Assembly (NCBI RefSeq): GCF_000499285.1
Contig: NZ_AWUN01000002.1
Coordinates: 1 to 64,000 of the forward strand
DNA length: 64,000 bases
Direction of reading: 5' to 3'
DNA from: Bifidobacterium sp. 7101
GTDB taxonomy: Bacteria > Actinomycetota > Actinomycetes > Actinomycetales > Bifidobacteriaceae
In this document: one piece after another, positions 1 through 7,288 of the stretch
Layout of the letters: every line of letters begins with the position of its first letter
Numbering within the stretch: the stretch's first letter is position 1
The notes under the pieces: generated by a model
What the model saw: only the letters and a program-made list of their open reading frames with translations
What the model was told of the DNA's origin: nothing
Databases searched by the model: none
Position numbers and translations under genes: made by a program

Positions 1-405
1 AAGTACGGCAGCCAGTTCAGAGAAGTAAGAGTGCATTATGTCTGGGGTAATCCTGGGGTCGGTAAGACCTATAGTGTCTACGCCGAGAATTCGCCTTCCG
101 ACATTTACAGAATTACCGATTACACCAGTCACCCTTTTGATGGGTACGAGGGCCAAACGATTCTGGTTCTTGATGAGTACGACAGCCAGCTGCCGTTCTC
201 TTTCCTCCTCAATGTGCTTGACCGGTATCCTTTGACTCTTCCCGCTCGGTATCATAACCGGCAGGCGGCTTTCGATGAGGTGTGGATAATCAGCAACAAG
301 CCCGTGGATGACCAGTATCCGAGAATCTCTTATATCCAACGCCGAGCGCTCATGCGACGTATAACAGATATGCGCTTGATTGAGCGACAGTCGAGTGAGA
401 GCTAG
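1..405 (+). CDS. Rep protein, superfamily 3 helicase part (CRESS-DNA virus/plasmid type), 5' end cut by window
   Basis: The reading frame is open from base 1, so the N-terminal part, including any HUH nicking domain, is missing. The visible ~134 residues carry a Walker A motif (GNPGVGKT), a Walker B motif (ILVLDEYD), a motif C-like strand ending in Asn (VWIISN) and an arginine-rich end (RRALMRR). This is the order seen in Rep helicases of circoviruses, nanoviruses and related bacterial plasmids, which unwind DNA in rolling-circle replication. Rep genes of this kind are known from a bifidobacterial plasmid (p4M of B. pseudocatenulatum). A GTG at 31 could serve as an internal start but would split the protein just before Walker A, so it is unlikely. 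It converges on the next gene, overlapping it by 4 bases. Confidence 0.8.
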   Translation, partial: KYGSQFREVRVHYVWGNPGVGKTYSVYAENSPSDIYRITDYTSHPFDGYEGQTILVLDEYDSQLPFSFLLNVLDRYPLTLPARYHNRQAAFDEVWIISNKPVDDQYPRISYIQRRALMRRITDMRLIERQSSES

Positions 406-1616
406 TTTTCACCCACTTTAACGCCCGACTGCCCCTCACGCTTGATCATCCCCGCAAGGCAGGCCCGCATTTCCGTTGCGTACGCTGGCAACCTGTCCAC
501 ATCCGCGAGACCAGGCACGGAATTATCAGGAAGTTCTTCCGGGCATGGCCACATAGCACTCCTTATGTTGTCGAAAATCCGCAGAATGGATTGGGTATAT
601 ACATCTATGTCAATCTCGCTCCACACGGTTGCGGTTGGCAGAACCCGGTTGATTTCATCTTCCAGTTCGGCGCGTCTTTTCTTGAGGTTGGCGAGAGCGT
701 CCTGCTTCTCTTGGTTGCGCCTTTTAACCTCGGCCACTTCGTGCCTGTAAGCTTGAATCTTTTGCTCATACTGCGCCTGAATTACACTATTCTGCGCCGC
801 TATTTTCTTCCTCTGCCCTGAACACCATATACCTTCCAGCCAGTCAGCAATCATCTGGCATATAGGGTGCGCCAGCCACATGAGTCCCCAGAGAGCTACG
901 ACTACAAGACCTATGAAGAGAATGAGCATCGACAGTAGTTGGAGACCGCTTGAATGGACGGCTACGCTGTCGATAACCGCGAACACCACCAGCGCCAAGA
1001 GTCCCAAGAGGAACTGTTTTTTGTAGGCAGCCGATGCTTTGGGATGCCACCCTCGAGGATTGAAGGCAGGGTTCCTCATCAAGTCAGGGCTTTTCTCCGG
1101 GATTCTCCCGAAAGTTCCGTGCACAGGGTAATCCGGCGCGGGCTCCATTTTCGCTTCGAGAACCGCGGGATCCACCAGCTCGGGATGGTTACCGATTTCA
1201 TCTTTTGCAATGCGCAGGAAGTCTTGAACCCGTGCCCGCTGCATAGCGTCGGTGCGTTGTTTGATGGTGTTTATGGATTGCTGGGCCTTTTTGCTCCACT
1301 GGCTGTATTGCTTTCCTGCATCGGTGGATGTTCTCCAAGTCGAAAACTGGGCGCGAACATTGGCTTTGGTCGCGTCAATCTGCTCTTCCTGGCCCGCAAT
1401 GAGTGCTTTGGTGTTTTCAATGAGTATTGACTGGTTATCTGCTGAACGTTTAAATCCGGCCAGGAAGATTTTCTTTTGATCCGACAAAAGCACGTTGGTG
1501 TTTTCGATGGCTTTATTGGCTTGGGAGCTCTCACGTTTGAGGCTTTCCAGATAATTGTTGGTCTCCGCCTGCCGGGCTTGCAGCAGGTTTAGGTTCTGGT
1601 TCTGCTCAGCCAGCAA
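402..1616 (-). CDS. coiled-coil membrane protein of unknown function, start uncertain
   Basis: I do not recognise this ~404-residue protein. It has a long Gln/Glu/Lys-rich coiled coil (about residues 1-130), a Pro-rich stretch (about 155-195), two close membrane segments (about 203-250) and a second coiled coil (about 265-325), then a mixed C-terminal domain. The best available start is a TTG at 1616. The same frame stays open upstream to a stop at 1716-1718, still reading coiled-coil-like sequence (KAQLAEERAQTAAQERNNE) but with no ATG or GTG. An ATG at 1678 lies in another frame. The gene may have lost its true start through a frameshift or truncation. It sits between Rep and the XRE gene, so it is probably element cargo. 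Confidence 0.6.
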   Translation of the reverse strand: MLAEQNQNLNLLQARQAETNNYLESLKRESSQANKAIENTNVLLSDQKKIFLAGFKRSADNQSILIENTKALIAGQEEQIDATKANVRAQFSTWRTSTDAGKQYSQWSKKAQQSINTIKQRTDAMQRARVQDFLRIAKDEIGNHPELVDPAVLEAKMEPAPDYPVHGTFGRIPEKSPDLMRNPAFNPRGWHPKASAAYKKQFLLGLLALVVFAVIDSVAVHSSGLQLLSMLILFIGLVVVALWGLMWLAHPICQMIADWLEGIWCSGQRKKIAAQNSVIQAQYEQKIQAYRHEVAEVKRRNQEKQDALANLKKRRAELEDEINRVLPTATVWSEIDIDVYTQSILRIFDNIRSAMWPCPEELPDNSVPGLADVDRLPAYATEMRACLAGMIKREGQSGVKVGEN

Positions 1617-1857
1617 TTCATTGTTTCGTTCCTGGGCGGCAGTCTGCGCACGTTCTTCCGCAAGTTGCGCCTTGCCATGAGTCCCACGGCTTTCTTCAAA
1701 TCGTGAATTTGATTGCTACCGCTCTATCTCGCGCTCATTGCGATTGCCCAGATTGAATACATAACTGCTCCCTTAAGCACTATCCCAAATATGGCCTCTC
1801 AGAAGATGCCATACACAGGAGGCTAACAGATGGAAGTGACCAATTTAGCTTCGTATC

Positions 1858-2136
1858 ATGGCAGTAGAGGAATCTTCAAAAAACTGGACAGCTTACATGA
1901 AACAGGTGGGATTGCGCCTGCAACAAGAACGCCTGGCACAAGGATTGAGCCAGGAGCGCCTGGCATATGCCGCAAACCTTTCCCGATACACATACCAAAA
2001 ATTCGAGAAAGGCGAATCAAAGCCAGGTACGCCCGCGAACCCAAGCTTGCATAACATTATGGCAATTGCGCAAGTTCCGAACATAACCCTCGACGAACTA
2101 TTGCCAGCCGAATGGCCTGATTTGAGAGCAAAATAG
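1858..2136 (+). CDS. XRE/Cro-family helix-turn-helix regulator
   Basis: A 92-residue protein with an HTH_3 domain over about residues 16-80. The recognition region reads LSQERLAYAANLSRYTYQKFEKG, the usual XRE pattern of a helix-turn-helix followed by an E-x-G turn. Such proteins bind operator DNA as dimers and often control excision or replication of mobile elements. The ATG at 1858 is the only start after in-frame stops at 1837 and 1846, but it lacks a good ribosome binding site. A strong AGGAGG at 1817-1822 instead serves an overlapping ATG at 1830 in another frame, so translation may depend on coupling or a frameshift. It lies next to the att end, as element control genes often do. Confidence 0.75.
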   Translation: MAVEESSKNWTAYMKQVGLRLQQERLAQGLSQERLAYAANLSRYTYQKFEKGESKPGTPANPSLHNIMAIAQVPNITLDELLPAEWPDLRAK

Positions 2137-2148
2137 AGAACCGCAACA

Positions 2149-2159
2149 CCCCCCCCCCC
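2149..2159. repeat. 11-base poly-C tract
   Basis: An uninterrupted run of 11 C residues lies 13 bases after the XRE stop codon. Such tracts slip during replication and sequencing, so its length may vary. It lies outside any gene called here. Confidence 0.9.
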
Positions 2160-2174
2160 AGTTATTGCGGATTA

Positions 2175-2195
2175 TTTGCCCACATTTTGCCCACA
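2175..2195. repeat. two direct repeats TTTGCCCACA, likely integrase arm sites
   Basis: The 10-mer TTTGCCCACA occurs at 2175-2184 and again at 2186-2195, an 11-base period that places both copies on the same DNA face. They lie about 100 bases inside the tRNA-like att site. Direct repeats at this distance from an attachment core are typical of arm-type binding sites of tyrosine integrases. The role is inferred. Confidence 0.5.
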
Positions 2196-2298
2196 ATCTA
2201 TCACAAACACATCAGAATCAACGCGAACGACAAGTAACATAATCGCTGCAATTACAACGTTTTCCACAATCTCCCGCAGAATACCAAGCCTCTGACAA

Positions 2299-2323
2299 GG
2301 GTTCAAATCCCCCTACCCCGACA
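2299..2323 (+). other. attachment site: 3' end of a tRNA gene
   Basis: The segment has a T-loop (GGG-TTCAAAT-CCC) followed by a 3' acceptor strand (TACCCCG) and a discriminator A, as in the 3' end of a tRNA without encoded CCA. The left half of the T-stem does not pair fully and no D-arm or anticodon arm precedes it, so this is a remnant and not a gene. The acceptor strand implies an intact partner starting CGGGGTA to the left of the window. A terminator follows directly. Confidence 0.7.
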
Positions 2324-2331
2324 AATGCAAT

Positions 2332-2372
2332 AAATAAGAGGCCGGCAATATTTGTAGGCCTCTTATTTTTTC
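2332..2372. terminator. bidirectional terminator
   Basis: An 11-bp stem (AATAAGAGGCC with its complement, arms 2333-2343 and 2357-2367) encloses a 13-base loop. It is followed by a T-run on the plus strand and flanked by A/T on the other side. It would end the tRNA transcript reading rightward and the ribokinase operon reading leftward. Confidence 0.85.
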
Positions 2373-2422
2373 CTGTTACTTCGTATAATCACCAAGCTGC
2401 ATGATCCGGTGCTTAATCCATG

Positions 2423-3322
2423 TCAGCTCATATCGGCCAAGGTTGGGAAGACCTGATGATTGCCGACACGACTGACCTTGATGGCCGCTGCCTTGTTGGC
2501 AAAATTCACCGCCTTCAGGAAATCACCGTGCTGGGCATAATTGACGGCAAGGGCGCCGGCAAATACGTCACCGGCACAGACGGAGTCCAGTGCGTGGACC
2601 TTGACTGAGTCAATTTCGTAGATCTCCCCCTCGTGCAAAACCACGCTCCCATCGGCACCCAGCTTGACGATGACGGTCTTTGGACCCATGCCGGCTATGG
2701 CCTTGGCAGCCTTAACCGCCTCCACCTTGTCGGTCACGCGAATACCGGTGATCCGCTCAGTTTCCTGCTGGTTGGGCGTGACACAATCAGCATATGCGAG
2801 GGCCTCGAGGAAGAAACCATCCGCCGGAGCTGGGTCGAGGATGATATACATGCCCTTGCGTCTGCCGGCCTTCAGAGCCGCCAAGACGGACTCGCGACTG
2901 GTCTCCAGCTGCATAAGCAGAACCGGAGCCTCCATCTGATCCAAGGCTGTGTCCACTTCTGCGGCAGTGATGGTGTCATTGGCACCAAGCGTCCCCACCA
3001 TGGTATTCTCGGAAGTCTGATCCACCTGGACGATGAACGTTCCGGTCCCCTCATTGCCATTGCGCATGACGAACCGGGTATCGACACCCCAATCGCTTAA
3101 ATTGTCAAGCATCTGCTTGCCTGCGCCGTCCTCACCGACCGCGCCCAGCATGGCCACCTTGCCGCCCAACTTGGCTGCAGCCACGGCCTGATTCGAACCC
3201 TTCCCGCCTGGCAGCATGGTGATGCTCTTTGCTGTAGCCGTATCCCCATGTCTGGGATAGCTGGTCACCAGGGCCTTGACATCCAGGTTGATGCTGCCCA
3301 GAACTATAACGTCATAATGCAT
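2423..3322 (-). CDS. rbsK: ribokinase, PfkB family
   Basis: A 299-residue PfkB-family sugar kinase that would phosphorylate ribose or a related sugar at the expense of ATP. The N-terminal sugar-binding signature GGKGSNQA is near residue 39 and the ATP/anion-hole signature (DSVCAGDVFAG) near 247. The catalytic Asp is present, and the residue before AGD is Cys where many members have Gly or Ala. The ATG has GGAG upstream. It is the last gene of the minus-strand cassette, 175 bases after the epimerase gene, and ends at the bidirectional terminator. Since the cassette's transporter lacks phosphotransfer subunits, this kinase may supply the phosphorylation step; that is inference. Confidence 0.9.
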   Translation of the reverse strand: MHYDVIVLGSINLDVKALVTSYPRHGDTATAKSITMLPGGKGSNQAVAAAKLGGKVAMLGAVGEDGAGKQMLDNLSDWGVDTRFVMRNGNEGTGTFIVQVDQTSENTMVGTLGANDTITAAEVDTALDQMEAPVLLMQLETSRESVLAALKAGRRKGMYIILDPAPADGFFLEALAYADCVTPNQQETERITGIRVTDKVEAVKAAKAIAGMGPKTVIVKLGADGSVVLHEGEIYEIDSVKVHALDSVCAGDVFAGALAVNYAQHGDFLKAVNFANKAAAIKVSRVGNHQVFPTLADMS

Positions 3323-3497
3323 GATAATCTCCTCAAAATTGATATGAATTCGCCGCTATCAGGCAAGGCTTCGCCTCACGCAGCGGCTCTCGGCCTTAGC
3401 GTGTGTGTGATTTACGATTGGTATGGACTCAGCTGACAGGCATCATGGTGCGTAGAGATGGGATCGTCAGCAACAGCCCGAGCACAAGGGACGGATA

Positions 3498-4181
3498 TCA
3501 GACCTCTTGCGGGCCCACCGCCTCCTTGAAGAGTTCACGCGTGGCACGAACATTTTCGGCAAGGCTGTGACCTTCGCGGAATATGGCGCTGGTGCCTCCG
3601 ATGAATCTAGTCGCTCCTCTGCGTACACATTCAGGAATGGTTTGGCGGCCGATGTTCCCATCCACCTCAATGGGGATATTCATGCCTCGGCTGCGGATTC
3701 GATCGGCCAAATCACTGATTTTGCCGTACATGGGTTCGATGAATCGCTGCCCTGCGAAGCCGGGATTGACCGTCATCAGAATCACATAATCCGTGACGTC
3801 GTATATGTAGTCCAACACGTCCAGCGGCGTAGCAGGGCTGATGGCCACTCCCGCCTTGAGGCCTGCCTTATGGATTGCCGTCAGAGTCCCCTGCAGGTTT
3901 CTGGTGGACTCTGCATGAACGGCGATTCCGGAAGCCCCGGCCAGAGCGAACATGTCAATATAGCGTTCGGGCCGCTCCACCATCATGTGCAGGTCCAACG
4001 GCTTGTCGGTAATGGCCCGCACCTTGTGTACGAAGTCGGGACCAAGGGTGAAATTCGGAACGAACGATCCGTCCATCACATCGATATGGTAGAAATCAAC
4101 GCCCGCCGCATCAAGCTCCCTGACATCACGTTCCAGGTTGCCCAGATCGGCGCACATGAGCGATGGCCCTATTTCCAGCAT
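3498..4181 (-). CDS. ribulose-phosphate / allulose-6-phosphate 3-epimerase family
   Basis: A 227-residue TIM-barrel epimerase that inverts C3 of a ketose phosphate. The conserved metal and catalytic segments are present: HIDVMDG near residue 32, LHMMV near 64, TVNPGFAGQ near 137 and EVDGNI near 172. Length and motifs fit both Rpe and the D-allulose-6-phosphate epimerase AlsE. Its place in a LacI-controlled sugar cassette with a PfkB kinase favours a catabolic, AlsE-like role over the housekeeping pentose-phosphate enzyme. GGAG lies 5 bases upstream of the ATG, and the lacI stop is 12 bases away, so the two are probably cotranscribed. Confidence 0.85.
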   Translation of the reverse strand: MLEIGPSLMCADLGNLERDVRELDAAGVDFYHIDVMDGSFVPNFTLGPDFVHKVRAITDKPLDLHMMVERPERYIDMFALAGASGIAVHAESTRNLQGTLTAIHKAGLKAGVAISPATPLDVLDYIYDVTDYVILMTVNPGFAGQRFIEPMYGKISDLADRIRSRGMNIPIEVDGNIGRQTIPECVRRGATRFIGGTSAIFREGHSLAENVRATRELFKEAVGPQEV

Positions 4182-4193
4182 TACATCTCCTAT

Positions 4194-5195
4194 TTACACG
4201 CCCCTTGTCTGTGAGCTGTCACGAATGACAAGGTGCGGTTCGATTGAACGTTTCTGCGGCTTCCCCTTGGTGGACACGGTGCTTTCAAACAGATCCATGA
4301 TCTGCTCGCCTATGTCCTCGGGAAGCTGATTGACCGTGCTTAGACGTGGCACGGAATATTCAGCCAGTTCGATGTCGTCATAGCCAAAGACCCGCATGTC
4401 CTCAGGTATCCGGATTCCCAGGTCGGCACAGGCTCTCATGGCTCCGATGGCCATAATGTCATCAGAGCAGAAGATGCCATCCACGGACCCTGGGTGATCC
4501 TCAAGGAAACCCTTTGCCGCCTGGTATCCTCCGGTCAGGGAGAAGGAAGTCGTCAGTTTGACAACCGGCTTCACCCCTGCCTCGGTGATCGCCTTCAGGT
4601 ACCCGGCATACCGATCCTCAGAACTTTTTTCCTGCTCAGGTCCTGATATGAACATGAGATGGCTGCAGGAACCCTGTTGGATCAGATACCTGGTGGCCTT
4701 GTACCCTCCCGCTCGGTGGTCCACATATAAGGCCGAATACGGATGGGAGAAGCATGCCCGATCCATCGTGAGTGTGAAGATACCCTGCTTATTGAGCTTG
4801 GTCAGGTCTTCTTCATCAACGAACAAGGAGCTGATGATGGCCCCGCGGACTCGGATGCCCTCCATAAACCGCAGATAATAATCGACCTTATCGCGTTCAT
4901 CCTTGCTGTTGCATAGATATATATGGAGTCCTCGCCGGTCTGCGGCCTGTTCTATCCTCCCTGATAAATCAGCAAAGTAGGGATTGCCCAGGTCGGGAAC
5001 CAAGAGAGCGACCAAATCCGATGACTGCTCGGACAGGGTCCTTGCCACGAAGTTCGGCTGATATCCAAGCTTTTTGACTATGGCGTTGACCTTGCTTACC
5101 GTCGCATCGCTGGCCCCTCCTTTCTTGTTGAGAATGCGCGACACGGTTGCTGTGGAAACACCGCTCAGCTCCGCAATATCCCTAATCGTCACCAT
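4194..5195 (-). CDS. LacI-family transcriptional regulator of the sugar cassette
   Basis: A 333-residue LacI/GalR regulator. The N-terminal helix-turn-helix and hinge (TIRDIAELSGVSTATVSRIL, then YQPNFVARTL) are complete, and the rest is a periplasmic-binding-like sugar sensor (VALLVPDLGNPYFADL, GIFCSDDIMAIGA, VFGYDDIELA). It resembles ribose-type repressors. It lies between the transporter and epimerase genes on the same strand. An operator-like site CTAACCGGTTAC lies about 60 bases upstream at 5253-5264, and two related sites flank the transporter promoter, which suggests control of itself and the cassette. The effector sugar is unknown. Confidence 0.9.
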   Translation of the reverse strand: MVTIRDIAELSGVSTATVSRILNKKGGASDATVSKVNAIVKKLGYQPNFVARTLSEQSSDLVALLVPDLGNPYFADLSGRIEQAADRRGLHIYLCNSKDERDKVDYYLRFMEGIRVRGAIISSLFVDEEDLTKLNKQGIFTLTMDRACFSHPYSALYVDHRAGGYKATRYLIQQGSCSHLMFISGPEQEKSSEDRYAGYLKAITEAGVKPVVKLTTSFSLTGGYQAAKGFLEDHPGSVDGIFCSDDIMAIGAMRACADLGIRIPEDMRVFGYDDIELAEYSVPRLSTVNQLPEDIGEQIMDLFESTVSTKGKPQKRSIEPHLVIRDSSQTRGV

Positions 5196-5252
5196 CAGTC
5201 GATCCTTATATCTTTGCGATGGAGGGCCCTACATGGGATAGATTCCCTGGGC

Positions 5253-5264
5253 CTAACCGGTTAC
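5253..5264. promoter_or_regulatory. LacI-type operator upstream of the regulator gene
   Basis: CTAACCGGTTAC contains a perfect 10-bp palindrome and differs by one base from the site at 6923-6934. It lies between the transporter stop and the lacI start. Confidence 0.65.
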
Positions 5265-5310
5265 TTCAGGTTAAACCGGAGACGTGATTTCAGCGAGGTT
5301 TCCAGGACTT

Positions 5311-6888
5311 CTATAGACTCGAGGCATCACCCCCGACTCCAGCTCTGTCCGGCTCGTCCGCGCGCTTGCCGACAGGGGATAGAGAAGAAGATGATGAAGG
5401 CTCAAGGTCTGCGGCAACTCCACCTTGTACCGAAACCGAACCAGCCCCAGGGGCGGCATCGAGCTGGTCAACAGCAACCGAACCGACGCTGATTCCTGCT
5501 GCCGACTCCCTGCGAAGCCTTCTGACATACCAGGCGAAAAGCCCGATATAAGCCAACAAGGCCAGCAGAGCCAAGCCGATGGTTTTCAAGTCGAGGGTTC
5601 GAACCGCATTGCCGATCAGCATGGCCAACATCTTCTCCAGCGGGTCCGAATCCACGGCCGAAAACATCTCGTTCTTGCCAAGCCCGGCGGGGAAGACGCC
5701 CATAGCCTTCGAAGTCTGGGTCAGGAAGGGCGATATCAGGCTTGCGGCCCAAAGGAAGAGGGGAATCATAATGGTTCCTATCAGGGTCATTCTCACCACC
5801 TTGCCCCTGGCTCCTATGAGGAGTGAGGGCGCCAGCACGGTGAGGATGATCCCTCCGAGGGGAAGCACTGAATTGCCTGGAAGAATCATGGCGATCAGCA
5901 ACAGAATGGGCGCCAGGATGTTGGCCACAGCCCAGAGCTCAGCCCGGGAGGCCAGAATGGGCCAATCAATGGCGATATACAGCTTGCGCCCTTTCATGCG
6001 ACGCTCCATGAAAGAGGTGACACCCTCAGATAGGGGGCCAATAGCGGGAGCAAACCAGTCCCCTACGACTCCGAAAAGCTCCAAGCAGACACCGGAGGAG
6101 AATGCGAGTGCGCAGATATGGGCGGCATCCTGGCGACCCAGCAGACCCACGAATACACCCAAATATGCGCCTATGGCCCCCTTGCTTCCCAGGAATCCGA
6201 TCTTCTTGTTCAGAGTCTCGGCATCGAAATCGAATCGATCAATGAAAGGCAGGACTTTGCTGATCAGACGATCGAGGAGGACAACCACTGGGGTGACAAG
6301 CAGCGCAGGGTGAGCCGTAGTGGTGATGTTGTCCTGATCGTACCCAAGCAGATCATCGATGGTAGGCTTCATGGCATCAGCGTTGAAGAGCATCAAAGCA
6401 TAGATGAAAACCACGAAAACGGACATAAGGAAGAAGTTCCCACCAGCGCTCCAGTTGATGAGAAGGCCGAGTATGGATACATTCCAAATGTTGAACAGAT
6501 CGACGTTCAGGGTGTTGGTAAGCTTCAAAGCCAGCATGACCAGATTGGTCACAATGCAGATAAGAGCGAAATAGAGCGTGTACAAGGAGCTCCAGGTAAT
6601 GACGGCAATGGGCGCCCATCCCAGATCCGTGACCGACAGATGAAGGCCGGTATAACGCACAAAGGCCTTGAGAGCCGGACTGAAGGTGTTGGTCAACAGT
6701 CCAATGACCGCACTCATGCCGGTCAGAGCCATGGCCATTCTCAAGCCGCCCTCAAACGCCTTGGACAGTTTGACACCGAAAGCCAGCGACAACAGGGTGA
6801 TGATGAAGAACATCATGGCTGCGCCGCCCAGGCCTATGAACCAATTGAAACCGTGGTCCAGTGCCTGCACAACTGAATCGAGATTCAT
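5311..6888 (-). CDS. GatC-type PTS EIIC-like sugar transporter, no EIIA/EIIB partner
   Basis: A 525-residue polytopic membrane protein of the galactitol-type PTS EIIC family. It has about ten or more hydrophobic segments over residues 15-465, with family-like stretches such as NWFIGLGGAAMMFF, FNIWNVSILG and LGSKGAIGAYLGVFVGLLGRQDA. A Ser/Ala/Gly-rich cytoplasmic tail of about 60 residues follows. True EIIC proteins act with EIIA and EIIB, which pass phosphate to the sugar; neither is encoded nearby. A PfkB kinase and an epimerase follow instead, so transport without phosphorylation is possible. AAGGAGG lies 12 bases before the ATG. A promoter and operator sit just upstream. The substrate is unknown and could be a pentose, hexulose or polyol. 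Confidence 0.85.
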   Translation of the reverse strand: MNLDSVVQALDHGFNWFIGLGGAAMMFFIITLLSLAFGVKLSKAFEGGLRMAMALTGMSAVIGLLTNTFSPALKAFVRYTGLHLSVTDLGWAPIAVITWSSLYTLYFALICIVTNLVMLALKLTNTLNVDLFNIWNVSILGLLINWSAGGNFFLMSVFVVFIYALMLFNADAMKPTIDDLLGYDQDNITTTAHPALLVTPVVVLLDRLISKVLPFIDRFDFDAETLNKKIGFLGSKGAIGAYLGVFVGLLGRQDAAHICALAFSSGVCLELFGVVGDWFAPAIGPLSEGVTSFMERRMKGRKLYIAIDWPILASRAELWAVANILAPILLLIAMILPGNSVLPLGGIILTVLAPSLLIGARGKVVRMTLIGTIMIPLFLWAASLISPFLTQTSKAMGVFPAGLGKNEMFSAVDSDPLEKMLAMLIGNAVRTLDLKTIGLALLALLAYIGLFAWYVRRLRRESAAGISVGSVAVDQLDAAPGAGSVSVQGGVAADLEPSSSSSLSPVGKRADEPDRAGVGGDASSL

Positions 6889-6922
6889 GGTGCTGCGATA
6901 CCTCCTTGTACGACACGATTGC

Positions 6923-6934
6923 GTAACCGGTTAC
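6923..6934. promoter_or_regulatory. primary LacI-type operator (perfect 12-bp palindrome)
   Basis: GTAACCGGTTAC is a perfect palindrome lying a few bases downstream of the predicted start of transcription of the EIIC gene, where a bound repressor would block the polymerase. Confidence 0.75.
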
Positions 6935-6941
6935 TCAAAGT

Positions 6942-6968
6942 CTTATACCATTTGCAGCGATCGCGCAA
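6942..6968 (-). promoter_or_regulatory. putative promoter of the EIIC sugar cassette
   Basis: Read on the minus strand, TTGCGC (6963-6968) and TATAAG (6942-6947) are separated by 15 bases, a short spacer. Transcription would start near the operator at 6923-6934. The -10 is convincing, the -35 weak. Confidence 0.45.
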
Positions 6969-7019
6969 GCAGCCGCAAGGCAAAAACGTCAATCACAAGA
7001 GACTAGGAAGTTGATTTTT

Positions 7020-7035
7020 CGCTGTTATAACAGCG
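7020..7035. promoter_or_regulatory. perfect 16-bp palindrome, possible operator
   Basis: CGCTGTTATAACAGCG is a perfect inverted repeat with no spacer, lying between the two LacI-type sites. Its sequence differs from theirs, so a second regulator may bind. It is not followed by a one-sided T-run that would make it a clear terminator. Confidence 0.5.
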
Positions 7036-7119
7036 TTTTGGATACTAAGAAAATCGCAACACCATTTGGACGAACAGCCCATTCCGCCTTTGACATCCTT
7101 ATATATCCCACTAGATTAC

Positions 7120-7131
7120 GAAACCGATTAC
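7120..7131. promoter_or_regulatory. distal LacI-type operator
   Basis: GAAACCGATTAC matches the 6923-6934 site at 10 of 12 positions, and the bases following it (TCA) also match. It lies about 197 bases further upstream, a spacing that would allow looping by a tetramer. Confidence 0.6.
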
Positions 7132-7239
7132 TCATTGACGATAAATAACTGATCTCCTGACTGTGAGCAAACCGACCCAGACCCGCAGGTCCCCGCGGAA
7201 GTTCAAGCCGTAGAATGTATATGAATAATTGACGCATCG

Positions 7240-7245
7240 TATAAT
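7240..7245 (+). promoter_or_regulatory. consensus -10 box of the TPR/DUF4037 gene
   Basis: TATAAT on the plus strand lies 44 bases before the chosen start codon. The TTGACG at 7229-7234 is only 5 bases away and cannot be its -35; no good -35 is visible. Confidence 0.45.
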
Positions 7246-7288
7246 CGCGTGCATCACGATTCCATCATTGATGACGAGCGGAGGCCAC

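Larger units (their letters stand above)
1..2323. mobile_element. right end of an integrated plasmid-like element
   Basis: This stretch has visibly lower GC than the rest of the window. It holds a plasmid/CRESS-type Rep helicase, an unknown coiled-coil membrane protein and an XRE regulator, and it ends at a tRNA 3'-end remnant followed by that tRNA's terminator. That arrangement is typical of an element integrated site-specifically into a tRNA gene. The left part, where an integrase and the intact tRNA would be expected, lies outside the window. The right boundary at about 2321-2323 is set by the end of the tRNA-like segment. The element identity is inferred from gene content and the att-like end; no integrase is visible. 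Confidence 0.65.

Noticed and set aside
1830-2054. Separate 74-codon gene overlapping the XRE regulator
   Set aside because: Despite a good ribosome binding site, the sequence (Pro/Arg-rich, no fold) looks like an off-frame reading; it is kept only as a possible leader.
2299-2323. A functional tRNA gene
   Set aside because: Only the T-loop and 3' acceptor strand are present; the D-arm, anticodon arm and 5' acceptor strand are missing.
7229-7245. TTGACG followed by TATAAT as a promoter pair
   Set aside because: The boxes are only 5 bases apart, so they cannot serve as -35 and -10 of one promoter; only the -10 was kept.
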